A stretch of 64,000 nucleotides of DNA, taken from assembly GCF_901709675.1 (NCBI RefSeq), contig NC_051095.1, positions 17,782,456-17,846,455 on the forward strand. Reading direction: 5' to 3'. Positions 61,691-64,000 of the stretch are shown piece after piece. A program made the position numbers and the translations under genes. The DNA is from Syngnathus acus (lineage: Eukaryota > Chordata > Actinopteri > Syngnathiformes > Syngnathidae). Position 1 is the first letter of the stretch, and each line of letters begins with the position of its first letter. The notes under the pieces are model-generated. The model was not told the DNA's origin and searched no databases. It worked only from the letters and a program-made list of their open reading frames with translations.

Positions 61691-62700
61691 TATGCCCACA
61701 ACGCGCTTCCGATCACTCATATCACCTAAAAATGGTGATATGTCTGGCTGCAAATATAACAAACTGCAAAATGAATTTATGATTCTAAAATCTGATCCAT
61801 CGTGTGCCATCCTGCCTCACAAGGTTTAACACAGGTGAGCCCCCTCAACCCTATAATTTTTTAATGATCTGAAATCTCAACACTTCTCCACCCTTGTTCA
61901 GCACATTAGCCTTTGCCACACCAGCCTTGTCGAGAGCAATGTACAGAGTGATATTGAAATATTGATGCCTCTGACACCAGATCTTTATGCTCTAAAAGCA
62001 GTTACCTCAAATCAAAATCATTTTGGTACTTCAGTCATTTGAGGTAACACTTGGACAACATTAACAGAAACACAGTGAAAGGTAAGATATTTCCTAAATG
62101 ATACGCAGTTGGTCGGAAGTACTTTTTCTTCTGCTTGGATAAGTCTGTAATGCATGCCAAGCTGCTCAGTGCGTCTCAGATGGAGACACAATGGCATTGT
62201 AAACGGGGTCATATGTGGAGCTATTTCGGCTTTGCAAGTGGGATGTTTGTGGGCAACAAAAAATGCTAAGAAGTTGTGGCAACACAACTAACTTTGTGAA
62301 ACATCTCAAGTTAAACCACAACACATAATACACCTAAGTCTCGATTTTACGCGGACTTTGGGGTCCAGAATTTGGGAACCGCGTTAACCCCGAAAGTGCG
62401 TTGTATAGAAAGTCTTGTTGTTTTAGAAAGACATGTTTTTAGGTAGCCAAAGGGGGTCCTTTGTTACGTTACTTTCGGTCAGGCATGTTGTTGGGCAACG
62501 GAAGGGGTCCGTTTGCTCCACACACATCAAAGTCTGTTTACATTTTATTAAAAGAGAAGAATACGCAGATAACAATATCAAGTGGATTAAGCAATTTTTA
62601 TGCTATGTGAATTGGATGGAAGAGAGAATAAAGCAGCCACTTCTTTCTACTACTGTGTCCGGCCACGCTCTTCGACTGTGTGGATAAGGTGCTTCCGGGA
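61691..62700. other. intergenic DNA between Gypsy and mariner remnants
   Basis: A 9-bp hairpin CATATCACC...GGTGATATG lies at 61718-61742. A patch at 62340-62410 (GATTTTACGCGGACTTTGGG) looks unlike its surroundings but is unassigned. No host exon is seen. Confidence 0.5.
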
Positions 62701-62749
62701 ACTTTCCCCTTTCCGAATCAAAAACGATCCTAGCTATCCATAACACAAA

Positions 62750-63045
62750 TAAGATAAGATCAGTAAGGCGGTTACTGTTGAGGCCATTGTGAGCAGGCGT
62801 ATTATCGTGGTGACGGCAGCTACCAGTTGTCCTGCCACAACTCTGAATTCTTCTTGCACACTGAAGAACGCAAACGCTGCCCAATCTCTTTGTAGATGTC
62901 CTGGTTGATCATCTGGCCCTGCGGCAAGATCCTGCGGTGGACAATAGCCTTCACATCGAAGTATGCAATCAACATGACTCAATTTCGTCTTGACTGCCTT
63001 GCTTTCTTCAGCCTTGATGATTTCAAACTCTTCCACTGAAAGCGC
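62750..63045 (-). pseudogene. decayed mariner-like transposase fragment
   Basis: Minus-strand frames together give KAEESKAVKTKL, then in a shifted frame MLIAYFDVKAIVHRRILPQG and INQDIYKEIGQRL. After a stop, another frame gives HHDNTPAHN. YFD and HHDNxPAH are the first and second catalytic Asp motifs of mariner transposases, and they occur in the right order and spacing. At least two frameshifts and stops separate them, so the copy is inactive. No terminal inverted repeats were found. Confidence 0.75.
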
Positions 63046-63170
63046 TGGTGTTTAGTCTGCGGGTGGTACTCAACGAGCTGTTTCATCAGAGGTAATGACT
63101 GATCTCATTGGTCTCATCATCACTCACTGATCGTTGCATGACAGCAAGATACAGAGGATATGTATTTAAA

Positions 63171-64000
63171 AGACTTAGACTTAGACTTAGACAGAACTTT
63201 ATTGTCATTTTGTCAACACTAGGTGTGTACAAAACGAAATTTCGTTGCATACGGCTTTCAGCAATGTAGAGGTATTTCGGCTGGTTAAAAAAAGTGACAT
63301 TCTATATAAAAATATGAAATAAGATAATTATAAAGTACAAAGTGCAGCAGTGATAAAGTATGTGAACAGTGCAGGAGACAAAAGCAGTATTTACAAGTGT
63401 GCAGAGGAATGCTACGTTTGAATGTTCAACAGTCTGACGACAGCAGGGAAAAAACTATTGCAGAACCTGGTGGACCTGCAGCGGATGCTGCGAAACCTCT
63501 TCCCAGAGGGCAGCAGGGAGAACAGTCCATGGTGGGGGTGTGATGGGTCACTGATAATATTTCGGGCTCGGGACACGCAGCGCTGGGATGACAAGTCCTG
63601 AATGGAGGGAAGAGGAGCCCCGATGATCCTCTCTGCTGTCCTCACCACTCTCCTCAGGTTCTTCCAATCGGAGGCGCTGCAACCTCCACACCACACCGAG
63701 AGACAGCTTGTCAGAATGCTCTCTATGGTGCTTCGGTAGAACGTCCTCATGATGGGTGGGGGCAGGTGGGCTCTCCTCATCCTCCGCAGGAAGTACAAGC
63801 GCTTCTGTGCCCTCTTGACCAGTGTTGTGGTGTTCACAGTCCAGGTGAGGTCGTCTGTGATGTGGACTCCCAGGAATTTAGTGCTGCTGACCACCTCCAC
63901 AGCTGAGCTGTTGATGATCAGTGGAGCGTGGTGAGGCTGGTTCTTCCTGAAGTCGACGATGATCTCCTTCGTCTTCTCCACATTCAGGATCAGGCTATTT
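63171..64000 (-). mobile_element. L2/Rex1-type LINE, 3' part, running off the window
   Basis: The minus-strand frame from the window edge to 63412 encodes the reverse-transcriptase C-terminus: LNVEKTKEIIVDFRK, STKFLGVHITDDLTW, KRAQKRLYFLRRMRRA, FYRSTIESILTSCLSVW, VVRTAERIIGAPLPSIQDL, and a final SHPHHGLFSLLPSGKRFRS, NSFFPAVVRLLN. It is uninterrupted over about 195 codons, suggesting a young copy. A 3' UTR of about 240 bases ends with GACAATAAAGTT and a (CTAAGT)n tandem tail at 63171-63190 instead of poly(A), as in the CR1/L2 group. The upstream part lies beyond the window. Confidence 0.9.

Noticed and set aside
61718-61742. Perfect 9-bp hairpin as a terminator or transposon end
   Set aside because: Isolated, in vertebrate DNA with no matching partner or target duplication; likely chance.
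61167-61829. 220-codon frame as a real fusion gene
   Set aside because: Its first third is a SINE read through and the rest a truncated integrase; no sign of host use.

Overview
This window is nuclear DNA from a vertebrate, almost certainly a ray-finned (teleost) fish. It has very long AT-rich non-coding stretches, abundant fish-type interspersed repeats (a tRNA-derived SINE, hAT MITEs, palindromic MITEs, LINE 3' ends), many dinucleotide microsatellites, and one recognisable protein-coding gene with vertebrate splice sites. The SINE sequence resembles those of percomorph fishes, possibly a pipefish or seahorse, but that is only a weak impression.

The single host gene is a delta-1 protocadherin on the minus strand, best matched to pcdh11. 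It reads right to left. A probable non-coding first exon lies in a CpG-rich block and ends at a strong donor at 25474. An intron of about 4.8 kb follows. The first coding exon (20653-20114) carries the signal peptide and EC1. After an intron of about 6.8 kb comes a large exon (13265-10758) encoding EC2-EC7, the single transmembrane helix and cytoplasmic motifs CM1 and CM2. Both coding junctions are phase 0. A donor (CAG|GTAATT) at 10758 would splice to downstream exons for the long cytoplasmic tail (CM3), which I do not see here and which probably lie beyond position 1. Reading through this donor adds 54 residues and a stop at 10593, which would make a short isoform. Positions 1-10592 are therefore the downstream intron plus the 3' UTR of that short form.

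The right-hand 37 kb (about 26.4-64 kb) lies upstream of the gene and has no convincing host exon. It holds mobile-element copies: three hAT-type elements with clear or decayed target-site duplications, one intact tRNA-SINE with a 12-bp duplication plus several partial copies, a Ty3/Gypsy integrase fragment fused to a SINE, a decayed mariner-like transposase, an RTE-like remnant, and an L2/Rex1-type LINE running off the right edge. Two local direct duplications (13.9/15.9 kb and 34.4/35.3 kb) are not explained by these families.

I found no RNA genes, CRISPR arrays, operons or novel multi-gene system. The most notable points are the intron-read-through tail of the protocadherin, its mixed pcdh11/pcdh9 residue pattern, a 34-base C tract just inside its first intron, and a well-preserved MITE immediately upstream of its promoter.
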